The translations under genes were made by a program, and so were the position numbers. From NCBI RefSeq assembly GCF_000832125.1, contig NZ_JPRK01000007.1, positions 396,804 to 460,803 of the forward strand: 64,000 bases of DNA, read 5' to 3'. Positions 55,501 through 63,990 of this stretch are shown here, piece by piece. Under the pieces are notes generated by a model. That model saw nothing but the letters and a program-made list of their open reading frames with translations. It did not search any database and was not told the DNA's origin. This DNA is from Flavobacterium hibernum. GTDB lineage: Bacteria; Bacteroidota; Bacteroidia; Flavobacteriales; Flavobacteriaceae. Each line of letters opens with the position of its first letter. Within the stretch, counting starts at the first letter, position 1.

Positions 55501-55681
55501 AGATAAAGTTGAAGGAGAAGCAAAGATCAGTATTTATGCTATGGATGGCAAAGTAATTTCAAGTAAGACATATGCAAGTATTCCGTCGAACATAAATGTA
55601 AGTACATTAAATCCTGGAGTTTATGTAGTAGAATGCATTGTAAAAGGCAAGAAATATACCGCTAAAGTGGTTAAAAAATAA
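49538..55681 (+). CDS. Large secreted M4 (thermolysin-like) metalloprotease with T9SS sorting domain
   Basis: The 2047-residue product has a signal peptide (1-25, ending MAQS), an FTP/PepSY propeptide (about 140-300) and an M4 catalytic domain (about 310-640) with zinc ligands H453 and H457 in HELTH and E477 in GAINESFSD; the GVHINSGITNYWFY stretch holds the late catalytic His. Long beta-rich regions follow, with two clear and one degenerate MAM/choice-of-anchor-J-like modules (FPYFEDFEKTAGGWYSRS near 892, LPYVMDFEDADKYKGWR near 1195, and near 1480). Cys-containing Ig-like segments precede a type A T9SS sorting domain (FRVFPNPAIDNVNL, ending YTAKVVKK). It should be secreted and act on proteins outside the cell. 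The size is far above typical M4 enzymes. Confidence 0.93.
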   Translation: MNQIYFKSKYLFLLLGFLVSSAGMAQSPFQSTNKGSANPAIQTSVGNLTKEQVSKKTSDSNLSQNKDANNLFNQKEEKINGTELSAEESESVLKQVQQSQNLFGQNVINITEKGNPQDSVSTKVKSFAKSSNLTAKNIFEVKKGEFDLAPSDKMKLKSISDNHGRTLATYQQLHNSVPVEGAVYKVRENKTKIDAFGYSAKNLPASNNFKINAVTGLQNALKTVNAKQYIWESKKLGAIVGKNISTKPQGELVYVGPDFSSELKEYHLAWKYDIYATNPQSSQTIYVDANSGKIILTINLSSDSNLSGQSLGTGKSRYAGDVTFNTKQYFDGYRLEAAQGKFNVPIYTWNMNHAENASDEVITEYIDDDNIWSELHNKDHDEVAIDIHWGMQKTIDYYAEKFNRNSIDDKGMTVIGLAHLGTNVDNASWTGGWAQFGDGINNSPFVGLGITAHELTHGVTRFTAGLIYRGESGAINESFSDIFGVSVEFYVGKDTKENIWMLGNEMYQHGSMRSMSNPKSQGQPDTYGGKNWANPANIGYDNGGVHINSGITNYWFYLLSEGGQGINDFNVSYNVKAIGLAKAEKIAYLTLTEYLSPSSNFNDMRQATLMAVEDLYGLGSEEYKQVTNAWNAIGVGAAFTEKQITLLSVEKPSPVCGPLKGDEPFYVKIKNTGLAAIRANENLNYKLRLMVPGFGGRLMTVYTNNDVISLTKDLAVGEETTIKIQDKIPYEISATKINYVEIKLDFKPIDEFGARDGVSFISDLLIPPGQKDFDLKLMSVNLPEYTGAALSANSPLSITIYNLGCQDIPAGAQLKVGYLNTFSGNQTVWKDITLSTAFKKNSEMTIPFDGSIDLSAIGLHTYEAFVSYSKDPVAANNSAVNTVYSGIVTQFPYFEDFEKTAGGWYSRSIATNQKFVWQKAMNAFRDTKSKYWWGTVNTANSTEKMALNSDFTLQSPIFDFTNFSSPYVEFDMVYFFDNGYDGLIVEYSEDKGQNWKKVTDIDYPETVHSNDLFSGPWFTGIDGNYNKEPLKMRLNELAGKKVAIRFRVKTDNRNKGLIGAFIDNILVSDAPYDLELNSLKLDAGTCNIDNNNVTITAKIINNFATTTEQVNVTVKILDSTQSEVFLRTEKATLVFSKFRDTITYTISNINLKSIGDNTITVSVFPEDITKEIKPQNNSITFNYDNWKNEEMKVSVLPYVMDFEDADKYKGWRTSENTSGGGWKHGTSADLETSRWPIKEHTKFMASNDGKCNCDSSNDMLISPVFDLSNYKEAHLTFDGFTDGQGLSDGYVKASIDGGKTWETVYKMPYVSIWIGYHVDLTPYAGKPCVQVAFQHDDNGLLANGFAVDNIEIKDKAEYLELSDLSVAENVYEDSSSHQFFISAKNVFYNKVNKATIEYQITQNGKVVGEPVVLERNDEILQYQTIVYTIDGMPKLPAGKYEISVKILSNGQPRAEAESLTGTFEVVAKAPNLEMETFSNVPLCLLFGSKGFVSNISDYNYPWEAVTKPDNEYLSVPKKDHTGDAAATMLYSKLSNGSTYGELISPVYQLPEDAKAFEFYYALDCNVNNIFIVDIKTTGGKWTEIWRVSKQGFYEDFEWQKGTANLSKYAGKAVMFRFRHAQQRGYSFMILDDLKVINEPVLDVSVEMSSPKDVCGNSMVKVKLTNEGQVSIKEKSIQLDLGYVNTGETISEIVETEIPVGKSIEYTFKKQPTLEKGEDSHVFNVKAKLENDIIPQNNEIKNYIYQGVSSGIKIFDNSKIHGYTGKSLYIDAQTNFNINKLRVASYKWNTGEVSNAIEIDKAGDYTVTVVMNNGCILTETITATFDTFESDLVSGDVCGPEVVLSPGKYKSYEWFDGSTAPTYPATESGDYFVTVYNENGIGKTFSTAISILENNMVPEIKVVGDKKLTASKDATSYQWFLNDQPIPNATEKFIITIWEGNYSLQVTNNNGCSSISEPFDSKGMLVGKITNPFRVFPNPAIDNVNLFFADKVEGEAKISIYAMDGKVISSKTYASIPSNINVSTLNPGVYVVECIVKGKKYTAKVVKK

Positions 55682-55700
55682 TAAAATGACAGATAGAAAA

Positions 55701-55726
55701 GGTAGCTCTCCATGATGAGAGCTACC
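55701..55726 (+). terminator. Hairpin between the M4 protease and the porin-like gene
   Basis: A perfect 10-bp stem (GGTAGCTCTC at 55701-55710, GAGAGCTACC at 55717-55726) with a 6-nt loop, 19 bp past the protease stop. Only ATTCTT follows, so it may be partial; the porin start is 23 bp away. Confidence 0.6.
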
Positions 55727-55749
55727 ATTCTTAAAAACAAATAAATGCT

Positions 55750-56391
55750 ATGAAAAAAACGATGCTAATTTTATACACACTATTTATAGGTGTAACTGTT
55801 ATGGCTCAAAATGATAAGGTTAAGTTGGGCGTAAAAGCGGGTTTAAACATTTCGAGTCTTACTTTTGATGAAAGCGAATTGAGTTCATCAAGCAAAACGG
55901 GATTTACAGCGGGGGTAATGGTAGAAATTCCTCTGGCGAAAAATTTTTCGCTTCAACCGGAATTGTTATACAGTCAACAAGGTACAAAAACATCCTTTTT
56001 TGATCAGGACGTTACAAATTCAAACTTTAAAGGTAGAATTGAGCTAAACTATTTAAATATTCCTTTAATGCTAAAATATTATGTCATAAAAGGATTAAGC
56101 ATACAAGCCGGGCCTCAGATTGGATTACTTCTAAAAGCAAATAGTAAATATCAGGATAACTTTTTAGGATATGAAAATCAAGAGAGTTTTAATTTGAAGA
56201 AGTATTCAAACGGTATTGATACTTCTATAAATTTTGGATTGGGATATCAATTTAAAGATAAGTTTTATACAGACTTTAGATATAATATTTCTTATTCAAA
56301 TGTTTTTAAAGATGGTGATGCAAACTATTTCATTAATCATGATATGAAGAATAGAGTTTTTCAAATAACGATTGGTTATTTTTTTAAATAG
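55750..56391 (+). CDS. Porin-family outer-membrane beta-barrel protein
   Basis: The 213-residue product has a signal peptide (1-19, ending VMAQ) and a small beta-barrel of the PorT/OmpW-like outer-membrane type: KLGVKAGLNISSLTF at the start of the barrel, LQPELLYSQQG, YLNIPLMLKYY, and a final strand NRVFQITIGYFFK ending in an aromatic residue as BAM substrates do. The start is 68 bp after the M4 protease stop, beyond a hairpin. No specific function can be given. Confidence 0.85.
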   Translation: MKKTMLILYTLFIGVTVMAQNDKVKLGVKAGLNISSLTFDESELSSSSKTGFTAGVMVEIPLAKNFSLQPELLYSQQGTKTSFFDQDVTNSNFKGRIELNYLNIPLMLKYYVIKGLSIQAGPQIGLLLKANSKYQDNFLGYENQESFNLKKYSNGIDTSINFGLGYQFKDKFYTDFRYNISYSNVFKDGDANYFINHDMKNRVFQITIGYFFK

Positions 56392-56409
56392 TTAGTTTAT
56401 TATATTTCT

Positions 56410-56455
56410 AAAGCTTGCAGGATATAATTAATGAAGTGAATTTATTGCAAGCTTT
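56410..56455 (+). repeat. Hairpin-forming inverted repeat after the porin-like gene
   Basis: AAAGCTTGCA (56410-56419) and TGCAAGCTTT (56446-56455) are exact reverse complements around a 26-nt loop. It stands just before the stronger terminator at 56487-56521. Confidence 0.5.
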
Positions 56456-56486
56456 TACTGGTAGAGGTTATAGAAATATATTTTGT

Positions 56487-56523
56487 AAAAAGCCTGTAAA
56501 CATTATGTTTACCGGCTTTTTTT
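56487..56523 (+). terminator. Rho-independent terminator of the porin-like gene
   Basis: Stem AAAAAGCC-T-GTAAAC against GTTTAC-C-GGCTTTT with one T-C mismatch, a 5-nt loop, and a run of seven T ending at 56523. It lies about 95 bp past the porin stop and well before the RND operon. Confidence 0.8.
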
Positions 56524-56727
56524 GTGTTAAATATTTTTTTTCAAATTAAGGTATTGCAGGGTCTTAATTAATGAAATGTTAAGAATTGGAAACGCTTAAT
56601 TCAGAATTAATTCAGGATTCGTATTGAACTTTGTACTGAAATTAAATTGCTTGTTGAGAGGTTTTTATTAGCGTTTTTAAATGCTCCTTTAAAATTTTGG
56701 CAAAAGTAATTTCATATAATTTTTGAA

Positions 56728-57972
56728 ATGAAAAAGATGAAATGGTGTTTTTTTTTCATAGTTATTTTAATGGGGTGTAAAACTTTTTCTCAAGAGAAAG
56801 ATTTGTTGTATTTCATTGATAAAGCAAGGACAAATTCTCCCTTACTGGCAGATTATCAGAATCAGATTAAAATCTCGACTCTGGACAGTCTTTTGAATAG
56901 AGCAACTTATAAAACTCAGATAGGAGCAAATTTAAATGCAAATTATGCGCCTGTTATAAACGGATATGGTTATGATACCGCATTAAGCAACGGTCAGGCT
57001 GTGTCGGCACTTGTTGGTTTTAACCAAAGAATATTAGGCAAAGGTCAAATTAATTCGCAAGCAGAATCCTTTAAGCTTATCAAAGATGCTCTTATAATTA
57101 ATAAAAAAGTAGCAGTTAAAGATTTGGATAAAAGTATAATCGCTCAATATATAACAGCTTTTGGTACCGAAAAACAAATGGTCTTTAATGACAAAGTTAC
57201 CTCACTATTAAAAGAAGAGGAGTCTATATTAAAAAAACTGACCAAAAGTTCTATTTACAAACAAACTGATTATCTGATTTTTAATGCCACCATAAAGCAG
57301 CAGGAACTTAAAGCTTTACAGTTAAAACAGCAATATCAAAACGACCTGGCGCTCTTAAATTATTTAACAGGAGAAAGAGATACCACACTGGTCAAACTTA
57401 AAACACCAGATTTAACGATTAAGTCTGATACGGAACAAGGCAATATATTTTTGAAACAGTATGAGACTGACAGCTTAAAAATAAAGAATGCAGATAAGCT
57501 TATCGATAACAATTACAAGCCTTCTATTTCGCTGTTGGGAGATGCCGGGTACAATTCGAGTTTTATTTATCAGGGTTATAAAAATTTTGGCTTTAGTGTA
57601 GGAGTAGGAGTTAATGTTCCTATTTATGATGGAAATCAACGAAGTCTTCAGCATCAAAAAAACAGTATGGCATTAGCAACGAATGAAAGTTATACTCAAA
57701 ATTTTAAAAGACAATATCAGCAACAATTGTTACTACTGAATCAAAAATTCAATCAAAGTACAGAAACCAATAAAATGTTGCAGTCACAGCTTGTCGTAGC
57801 AGAAGCGTTAATTGAAGCTAATAAAAAGTTACTCCTAAGCGGAGACGCTCAAATCACCGAATATATTATTGCATTAAACAATCTTATTTCTATTCAGGAT
57901 GCAATTGCACAAAACAGTGTAAATAATCTTCAAACAATTAATGAAATCAATTACTGGAAATCCAATGAATAA
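56728..57972 (+). CDS. TolC-family outer-membrane efflux protein
   Basis: The 414-residue product has a signal sequence (MKKMKWCFFFIVILMGCKTFSQ; the LMGC may be a lipobox) and long helical repeats typical of TolC: DKARTNSPLLADYQNQIKI at the start and the paired DGNQRSLQHQKNSMALATNE region late. It should be the outer-membrane duct of a tripartite pump. First of a three-gene operon; its last codons overlap the adaptor start by 8 nt (ATGAATAA). Confidence 0.86.
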   Translation: MKKMKWCFFFIVILMGCKTFSQEKDLLYFIDKARTNSPLLADYQNQIKISTLDSLLNRATYKTQIGANLNANYAPVINGYGYDTALSNGQAVSALVGFNQRILGKGQINSQAESFKLIKDALIINKKVAVKDLDKSIIAQYITAFGTEKQMVFNDKVTSLLKEEESILKKLTKSSIYKQTDYLIFNATIKQQELKALQLKQQYQNDLALLNYLTGERDTTLVKLKTPDLTIKSDTEQGNIFLKQYETDSLKIKNADKLIDNNYKPSISLLGDAGYNSSFIYQGYKNFGFSVGVGVNVPIYDGNQRSLQHQKNSMALATNESYTQNFKRQYQQQLLLLNQKFNQSTETNKMLQSQLVVAEALIEANKKLLLSGDAQITEYIIALNNLISIQDAIAQNSVNNLQTINEINYWKSNE

Positions 57973-58891
57973 GTGCACCTATAAAACCGCGGGATTTTTA
58001 TTTTTAATGGTACTTTTTTTTAGTTCCTGTAATAAAACTGCCCCTGTAGAAGCGCCTGTTGCCGTGAGTGTTCCGGTAACGGTTACGCATATTGATACAA
58101 CAGCAATTGAAAGTTATGTTGATCTAAATGCTACAACGGCTTATTTAATCAAAAACACAATTAAAGCCAATACAACCGGATATTTAGAAGTCGTAAAAGT
58201 CGCTTCAAATGATTTTGTTTCCAACCGTCAATTGTTGTTTTCGCTAAAAACACGCGAAGCAAAAGTTTTGGGAAATACAATTAATAAAATTGATCCGAGC
58301 CTGAATTTTGGCAATGCAATACAACTTAGAGCTACTTGCGACGGGTTTGTAAATGCAGTTAATGTACAGAAAGGAGATTATGTACAAGATGGCGATGTAC
58401 TGGCTATTATTAACGATGCCAAAAGTTTTTCTATTGTTTTGAGCCTTCCGTATGAGCTTAGAAAATATGTAACCCTTAATGAAATTTTAAATGTCTATTT
58501 ACCGGACGGGACTACTATTCAAACAAAAGTAGACAAATATATGCCAACCGTGGATCCTGCATCTCAAACTCAAAATGTGATTTTAAAAAGCATTAAAGCT
58601 GTAAATATTCCGGAGAATTTAATTGTAAAAGTTAGAATCAATAAAACGACAGACAAAGCCACAATAAGTTTGCCTAAGCAAGCTGTGCTTAGCGATGAAA
58701 CTCAAACCGATTTTTGGATTATGAAAGTCATGAACAAAGATTTGGCAATAAAAGTTCCCATTAAAAAAGGAATTGAATCAACGGATAAAATTGAGATACT
58801 TTCTCCAAAGTTAAAAACCAGCGATCAAATTTTGCTTACAGGAAATTATGGAGTTGGAGATACAATCAAAATAAAAATCATTAATAAGTAA
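57965..58891 (+). CDS. RND efflux periplasmic adaptor (HlyD/MFP family), lipoprotein
   Basis: The start at 57965 gives a clear lipoprotein signal (MNKCTYKTAGFLFLMVLFFSSC, Cys22); the frame is open 8 codons further upstream inside tolC. The 308-residue product has the barrel-sandwich halves TTGYLEVVKVASNDFVSNRQ and DGFVNAVNVQKGDYVQDGDV, then a beta-barrel. The usual long helical hairpin between the lipoyl halves is short. It links the TolC-like protein and the RND pump. The start overlaps the preceding stop, indicating translational coupling. Confidence 0.88.
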   Translation: MNKCTYKTAGFLFLMVLFFSSCNKTAPVEAPVAVSVPVTVTHIDTTAIESYVDLNATTAYLIKNTIKANTTGYLEVVKVASNDFVSNRQLLFSLKTREAKVLGNTINKIDPSLNFGNAIQLRATCDGFVNAVNVQKGDYVQDGDVLAIINDAKSFSIVLSLPYELRKYVTLNEILNVYLPDGTTIQTKVDKYMPTVDPASQTQNVILKSIKAVNIPENLIVKVRINKTTDKATISLPKQAVLSDETQTDFWIMKVMNKDLAIKVPIKKGIESTDKIEILSPKLKTSDQILLTGNYGVGDTIKIKIINK

Positions 58892-58895
58892 GCTT

Positions 58896-61800
58896 ATGAA
58901 ACCTTTTTTTGCACGACATAAAAACGGGCTAAGCACTATTATCTTTCTGATTTTATTGGGAGGAATATTCTCGTATTCTAAAATTCAGACCGGATTATTT
59001 CCTGAGATTACATTTCCAAAGATAAAAATTATCGCAGATGCAGGTCAACAACCCGTAGACAAGATGATGATTACTGTAACCAAACCTCTTGAAAGTGCCA
59101 TTAAAAAAGTACAAAGATTGCAAACGGTAAGAAGTACAACAAGTAGAGGAAGCTGTGAAATCTCGGCTTTTATGAACTGGAATTCCGATATCGATTTGAG
59201 TAAAACCAGAATCGAAGCTCAGATTAATCAAATCAAAAATGATCTTCCGCCTGATTTACAAGTAACTGTCGAGAAAATGAATCCGTCGATTCTGCCCGTT
59301 ATTGGATATGCCATTGAAAGTAAAGATCGGTCGGCAGTAGATTTAAAGAAAATAGCAAACTATACCATTAAACCTTTTCTATCGCAGATTCAGGGAACTA
59401 GCGAAATTAGAATTGTTGGCGGAAAAGAAAAAGAATACTGGCTTTCATTAGACTATCAAAAAATGAGCGCTTATGGTATTACGCCAGCAATGGTAACTCA
59501 GGTTTTTAGTGAAACTAATTTTATAAAATCAAACGGTTATCTGGCAGATTATCATCATTTATATTTAACGATTACAGATGCTCAATTAGACAAAAAAAAT
59601 GAACTTGAAAATCTGGTAATCCGCAATAACAGTAAAGGTATTGTAAGGCTTAGTGATATTTGTTTGGTCGAAATTAGAGAAGCCAAAGAATACATTAAGG
59701 TCAATGCCAATGGTAAAGAAAGTATTCTTATAGCGGTGATAAAACAGCCAGACGCCAATCTTATTGTGATGTCTGATGCGATGAATCAGAAGATGAAAGA
59801 TCTTAAAGCAATATTACCAAAAGACATTAGGATAAAACCCTTTTATGAACAAGCCAATTTTGTAAATGATGCCGTAAAAAGTGTGTCAGATAGCCTGTTT
59901 ATAGGATTGTTTTTGGCTATTATCATTGCAGTATTATTTTTAAAATCGGCGAAAGCCAGCACTACAATTTTAATCACAATTCCCGTTACGCTTTCGTTAA
60001 CGTTGATTGTATTGTATTTTACAGGACAGACTTTTAATATCATGACATTGGGAGCCATTGCGGCTGCTTTGGGATTAATTATTGACGATGCAATTGTAGT
60101 TGTAGAGCAAATTCATCGCACTCACGAAGAGCATCCGGATGAACCAACAATTACATTACTTGAAAAAGCAATGCAGTATTTGTTTCCCGCTATGGTAGGT
60201 TCGTCGATAAGTACAATTGTTATTTTTTTTCCATTTGTATTAATGAGTGGAGTGGCAGGTTCCTATTTTAAAGTCCTGACAGATACAATGATTATCACGC
60301 TAATATGTTCCTTTTTGGTAACCTGGTTATTGTTGCCCGTAATTTATTTGTGGCTGTCTCCCAAAAAATCTTCGTCGCATAAAAAAGAAAATAATATTCA
60401 TGAGGTTAAAAAGCAAAAATGGGTTTCTTACTTTATAGAAAAACCCGTTCTAAGCATAGGTTTCTGTTTGCTGTTATTGCTATCTATATTTCTAATTCTT
60501 CCTAATCTTGAAACAGGATTTTTGCCGGAAATGGATGAGGGAAGTATTGTTTTAGATTACGAATCTCCACCTGGAACTTCTCTGGAAGAAACGGACAGAA
60601 TGCTTCAGGAAGTCGAAAAAATAATCATAAAAAATCCAGATGTTGAGGCTTACAGTCGAAGAACTGGAACACAAATGGGATTTTTTATTACTGAACCTAA
60701 TACGGGAGATTATCTAATTCAATTAAAGAAAGACAGATCTAAAACGACCAATGATGTAATTGATGATATAAGATTAAAAATTGAAAACAGTCAGCCGGCA
60801 CTTCGTATAGATTTTGGGCAGGTAATAGGAGATATGTTGGGCGATCTGATGAGTTCGGTTTCGCCTATCGAAGTTAAAATTTATGGAAACGATCAAAACA
60901 AACTGCATCAGATAGCCAAAAAAGTAGCCGCTTTAATCGAAAAAACAAAAGGAACAGCCGATGTTTTTGATGGTATAGTATTGGCAGGTCCTAGTATTAA
61001 TATTGAACCGGATTATTCGTTATTGGCGCAATACGGAATTACGCCTGCTGACTTGCAATTTCAGATGCAAAGCCAATTGGAAGGAAACATTATAGGTACT
61101 TTATTAGAACAGGAACAATCGACCCCAATTCGGTTAATTTATAAAAACGCTGAAAAAAGAAGTCTAGAACAAATAAAAGAATTACAGGTTTTTCTTCCAT
61201 CAGGACAGTCAATTCCGCTATCTAATCTTGTAAAAATTACACCCGAAAAAGGAAGTGCCGAAATACAGCGAGAGAATCTACAAATGATGAGCGTAGTAAC
61301 TGGCAGACTTGATAATAGTGGACTTGGTTCTGTTATGACCGAAATTCAGAAAAATGTGGCTCAAAATATTGTATTGCCTCAAGGATATTATATCGAATAC
61401 GGTGGTGCTTACAAAGACCAACAACAGGCGTTTAAAGAATTGCTTTTGATTTTGATTACTTCGTCAATTCTGGTTTTTGGTGTAATTCTGTTTTTATTTA
61501 GAGATTTCAGGGCTGCATTAGTTATTCTATTTATTTCTGTTCTTGGAATTTCGGGAAGTTACTTATTCCTTTTCTTAACCAATGTTCCGCTAAATGTTGG
61601 TAGCTATACGGGAATAATTATGATTGTAGGAATCATTAGCGAAAATGCCATTTTTACTTTTCTTCAGTTTCGCGAAACCTATAAACTGACTTTAGATATT
61701 AACCAATCTTTGATTTATTCGATATCAACACGATTAAGACCCAAATTAATGACTGCTGTAGGTGCAATTATAGCACTTATGCCGTTGGCTATTGGAATAG

Positions 61801-61943
61801 GAACAGGATCTGAACTTCATCAGCCTTTGGCCATTGCAGTAATTGGCGGTTTTATTGTGGCTATGCCTTTGTTGCTAATTGTGCTGCCAAGTCTATTGGC
61901 TATTATTTATAAAAACCCAAAACATCATACCTATTTATTATGA
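58896..61943 (+). CDS. RND-family inner-membrane efflux pump
   Basis: The 1015-residue product has the 12-helix RND layout with two large periplasmic loops. The proton-relay motif LGLIIDDAIVVVEQIHRTHE carries the paired Asp in the fourth helix, and the repeat-half GIISENAIFTFLQFRE (helix 10) lacks Asp, as in the family. Other signs are GLFPEITFPKIKI near the N-terminus and FLPEMDEGSIVLDYESPPGT after helix 7, which resembles metal/small-molecule HME and HAE1 pumps. It starts 4 bp after the adaptor stop. Substrate is unknown; no heavy-metal-binding Met triad was identified. Confidence 0.9.
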   Translation: MKPFFARHKNGLSTIIFLILLGGIFSYSKIQTGLFPEITFPKIKIIADAGQQPVDKMMITVTKPLESAIKKVQRLQTVRSTTSRGSCEISAFMNWNSDIDLSKTRIEAQINQIKNDLPPDLQVTVEKMNPSILPVIGYAIESKDRSAVDLKKIANYTIKPFLSQIQGTSEIRIVGGKEKEYWLSLDYQKMSAYGITPAMVTQVFSETNFIKSNGYLADYHHLYLTITDAQLDKKNELENLVIRNNSKGIVRLSDICLVEIREAKEYIKVNANGKESILIAVIKQPDANLIVMSDAMNQKMKDLKAILPKDIRIKPFYEQANFVNDAVKSVSDSLFIGLFLAIIIAVLFLKSAKASTTILITIPVTLSLTLIVLYFTGQTFNIMTLGAIAAALGLIIDDAIVVVEQIHRTHEEHPDEPTITLLEKAMQYLFPAMVGSSISTIVIFFPFVLMSGVAGSYFKVLTDTMIITLICSFLVTWLLLPVIYLWLSPKKSSSHKKENNIHEVKKQKWVSYFIEKPVLSIGFCLLLLLSIFLILPNLETGFLPEMDEGSIVLDYESPPGTSLEETDRMLQEVEKIIIKNPDVEAYSRRTGTQMGFFITEPNTGDYLIQLKKDRSKTTNDVIDDIRLKIENSQPALRIDFGQVIGDMLGDLMSSVSPIEVKIYGNDQNKLHQIAKKVAALIEKTKGTADVFDGIVLAGPSINIEPDYSLLAQYGITPADLQFQMQSQLEGNIIGTLLEQEQSTPIRLIYKNAEKRSLEQIKELQVFLPSGQSIPLSNLVKITPEKGSAEIQRENLQMMSVVTGRLDNSGLGSVMTEIQKNVAQNIVLPQGYYIEYGGAYKDQQQAFKELLLILITSSILVFGVILFLFRDFRAALVILFISVLGISGSYLFLFLTNVPLNVGSYTGIIMIVGIISENAIFTFLQFRETYKLTLDINQSLIYSISTRLRPKLMTAVGAIIALMPLAIGIGTGSELHQPLAIAVIGGFIVAMPLLLIVLPSLLAIIYKNPKHHTYLL

Positions 61944-62000
61944 AGCAAAACTACCCTAATTGGTTTTTCGACGTAATATTAATTTCTAAATTCTCTTAAA

Positions 62001-62756
62001 ATGTTTAAATCTATTTTATTGTTTCTCGTAAGTATAACAGCTGTTAGTGCGCAAAACAGCGTGTCAGATTCTATTGTAGTGAGAGATACGGTTCAAAATC
62101 TCAAGTTCAATTATAAACAATTAATCATCCCCGGAGTATTAATTGGTTATGGTTTTATAGGTCTTGAAAGTGATCAGCTCAAAAGTTTTAATACTCAGAT
62201 TAGAGATGAGGTTAAGGAAGATATTGACAATAAAATTACCATTGATGACTTTTCGCAATATGCGCCAGCAGCTTCTGTTTATGCGTTGAATGCGATGGGA
62301 ATTGAAGGAAAAAACAATCTAAAAGACAGGTCTATAATTCTGGCTACTTCTTATCTTATTATGAGTACCACAGTCTTTTCATTAAAGCACATTACAAAAG
62401 TAGAACGACCAGATGGAACGTCTAATAATTCATTTCCGTCAGGACATACTGCCAACGCTTTTGCGGGTGCTGAATTTCTTTGGCAAGAATACAAAGACAA
62501 GTCGATATGGTACGGAATCAGCGGATATATTGTAGCAACTGGTACAGGATTGTTTAGAATGTATAATAACAGACACTGGCTTACTGATGTGGCTGCTGGT
62601 GCCGGAATTGGTATTTTGAGCACGAAAGCTGCATACTGGCTATTTCCGTATGTAAAAAACACCATTTTCCCCTCCAAAGAAAACAAAGTTACATCGATGA
62701 TTATGCCTTTCTATAATGGAAAACAAATGGGAGCGGGCATGGTCGTACAGTTTTAG
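62001..62756 (+). CDS. PAP2-family phosphatase
   Basis: The 251-residue product has a signal or N-terminal helix and the three PAP2 signatures: KHITKVERP (Kx6RP), FPSGHTANAF and FRMYNNRHWLTDV (Rx5Hx3D). PAP2 enzymes remove phosphate from lipids such as phosphatidate, undecaprenyl-PP or lipid A. It lies 57 bp after the RND pump on the same strand; a functional link is not evident. Confidence 0.9.
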   Translation: MFKSILLFLVSITAVSAQNSVSDSIVVRDTVQNLKFNYKQLIIPGVLIGYGFIGLESDQLKSFNTQIRDEVKEDIDNKITIDDFSQYAPAASVYALNAMGIEGKNNLKDRSIILATSYLIMSTTVFSLKHITKVERPDGTSNNSFPSGHTANAFAGAEFLWQEYKDKSIWYGISGYIVATGTGLFRMYNNRHWLTDVAAGAGIGILSTKAAYWLFPYVKNTIFPSKENKVTSMIMPFYNGKQMGAGMVVQF

Positions 62757-62838
62757 CTTTTTAGAAGTTTTACCAGAATTTATAAGTCACAATTTTTAAA
62801 TACCACAAGACGAAAACAAGTCTTAAAATTTGCTGTAA

Positions 62839-63912
62839 ATGAAAATATCAACCGAAATAAACGATGTTCGCAGAACCGGTATGCGATTTTTGACCAAAAA
62901 TATTGGTTCATCTCAAAAAGTTCAAATTAATACAATAGAAGATCCAGCTCTAATAAAACAAATTTTAATTTGTAGACCAAATGCAAGATTAGGAAATCTA
63001 CTGCTTATTACTCCTTTGATCAAAGAGGTCACTGCTGCTTTCCCCGAGGCTCGAATTGACCTTTTTGTTAAAGGAAGTCTGATGCCGGTAATTCTAAAAA
63101 ATTACAGTCAGATTGGTGATATTATCGTACTTCCTAAAAAACCTTTTAGTAGTCTTTTGGCCTACTTAAAAGTGTGGTTAAAGATAAAAGGGAAAAAATA
63201 CGATATGGCCATAAATGTAGACAAAGAATCTTCGTCGGGCCGATTGGCCGTAGAACTCTCCAAAGCCAATTTTAAATTTTATGGAGATGATCTCAATGAA
63301 AACAATCTTAAAGCCGATGATTATTTGCATATTGCCAAATATCCGGTATATAATTTTAGAGAATTTTTGAAAAGCCTTTCTTTAAAAAACACCAATGAAT
63401 CTATTTCAAATACTGATCTAAAATTAAGTGATGACGAATTGGCTCACGGAAGAGATATACTTTCGGATAAGTTTGATAATGAAAAGCCAACAATTGCAAT
63501 TTTTACTTATGCAACAGGAGAAAAATGTTTTTCTGAATTGTGGTGGAGTGACTTTTATGAACTTTTAATTCAGAAGTACGAACGCGATTATAATATTCTT
63601 GAAATTTTACCAGTTGAAAATGTCTCTCAAATACGATTTAAAGCAACGAGTTTTTATAGCAAAAACATACGCGAAATAGGTGCTGTTCTAGCCAATACGG
63701 TTTTATTTATTGGCGCCGACAGCGGTATTATGCATCTTGCCAGCGCTGCCCAAACTACAACTTTAGGATTGTTCTCTGTTTCGAATATTCAAAAGTATGA
63801 ACCTTACGGAAACGACTCGCAGGGAATTGATACTAATGTTATTGAAAGTCAAAAACAATACATACAAAATATTGATGCTATTTTACAAAAGAAACCTTTT
63901 ATTAAAGTTTAA
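62839..63912 (+). CDS. Glycosyltransferase family 9 (heptosyltransferase-like)
   Basis: The 357-residue cytoplasmic protein has a two-Rossmann (GT-B) layout: ILICRPNARLGNLLLITPLI near the N-terminus, and FIGADSGIMHLASAAQTTTL near residue 293, the ADP-heptose-binding signature of GT9. Such enzymes extend the LPS/LOS core. It follows the PAP2 gene by 82 bp; both fit envelope assembly but need not be one operon. The exact sugar donor is unknown. Confidence 0.9.
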   Translation: MKISTEINDVRRTGMRFLTKNIGSSQKVQINTIEDPALIKQILICRPNARLGNLLLITPLIKEVTAAFPEARIDLFVKGSLMPVILKNYSQIGDIIVLPKKPFSSLLAYLKVWLKIKGKKYDMAINVDKESSSGRLAVELSKANFKFYGDDLNENNLKADDYLHIAKYPVYNFREFLKSLSLKNTNESISNTDLKLSDDELAHGRDILSDKFDNEKPTIAIFTYATGEKCFSELWWSDFYELLIQKYERDYNILEILPVENVSQIRFKATSFYSKNIREIGAVLANTVLFIGADSGIMHLASAAQTTTLGLFSVSNIQKYEPYGNDSQGIDTNVIESQKQYIQNIDAILQKKPFIKV

Positions 63913-63966
63913 GTGTCTTGTTATAAAAATTAAATTTGTAAACACGCATCTTAACCATAATATTGT

Positions 63967-63990
63967 CATTTCGACGAAGGAGAAATCACA
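63967..63990. repeat. Half of an inverted-repeat element at the window edge
   Basis: Identical to the left arm of the 81-bp element at 37292-37372 (CATTTCGACGAAGGAG...). The opposite arm, if any, lies beyond the window. Confidence 0.75.
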
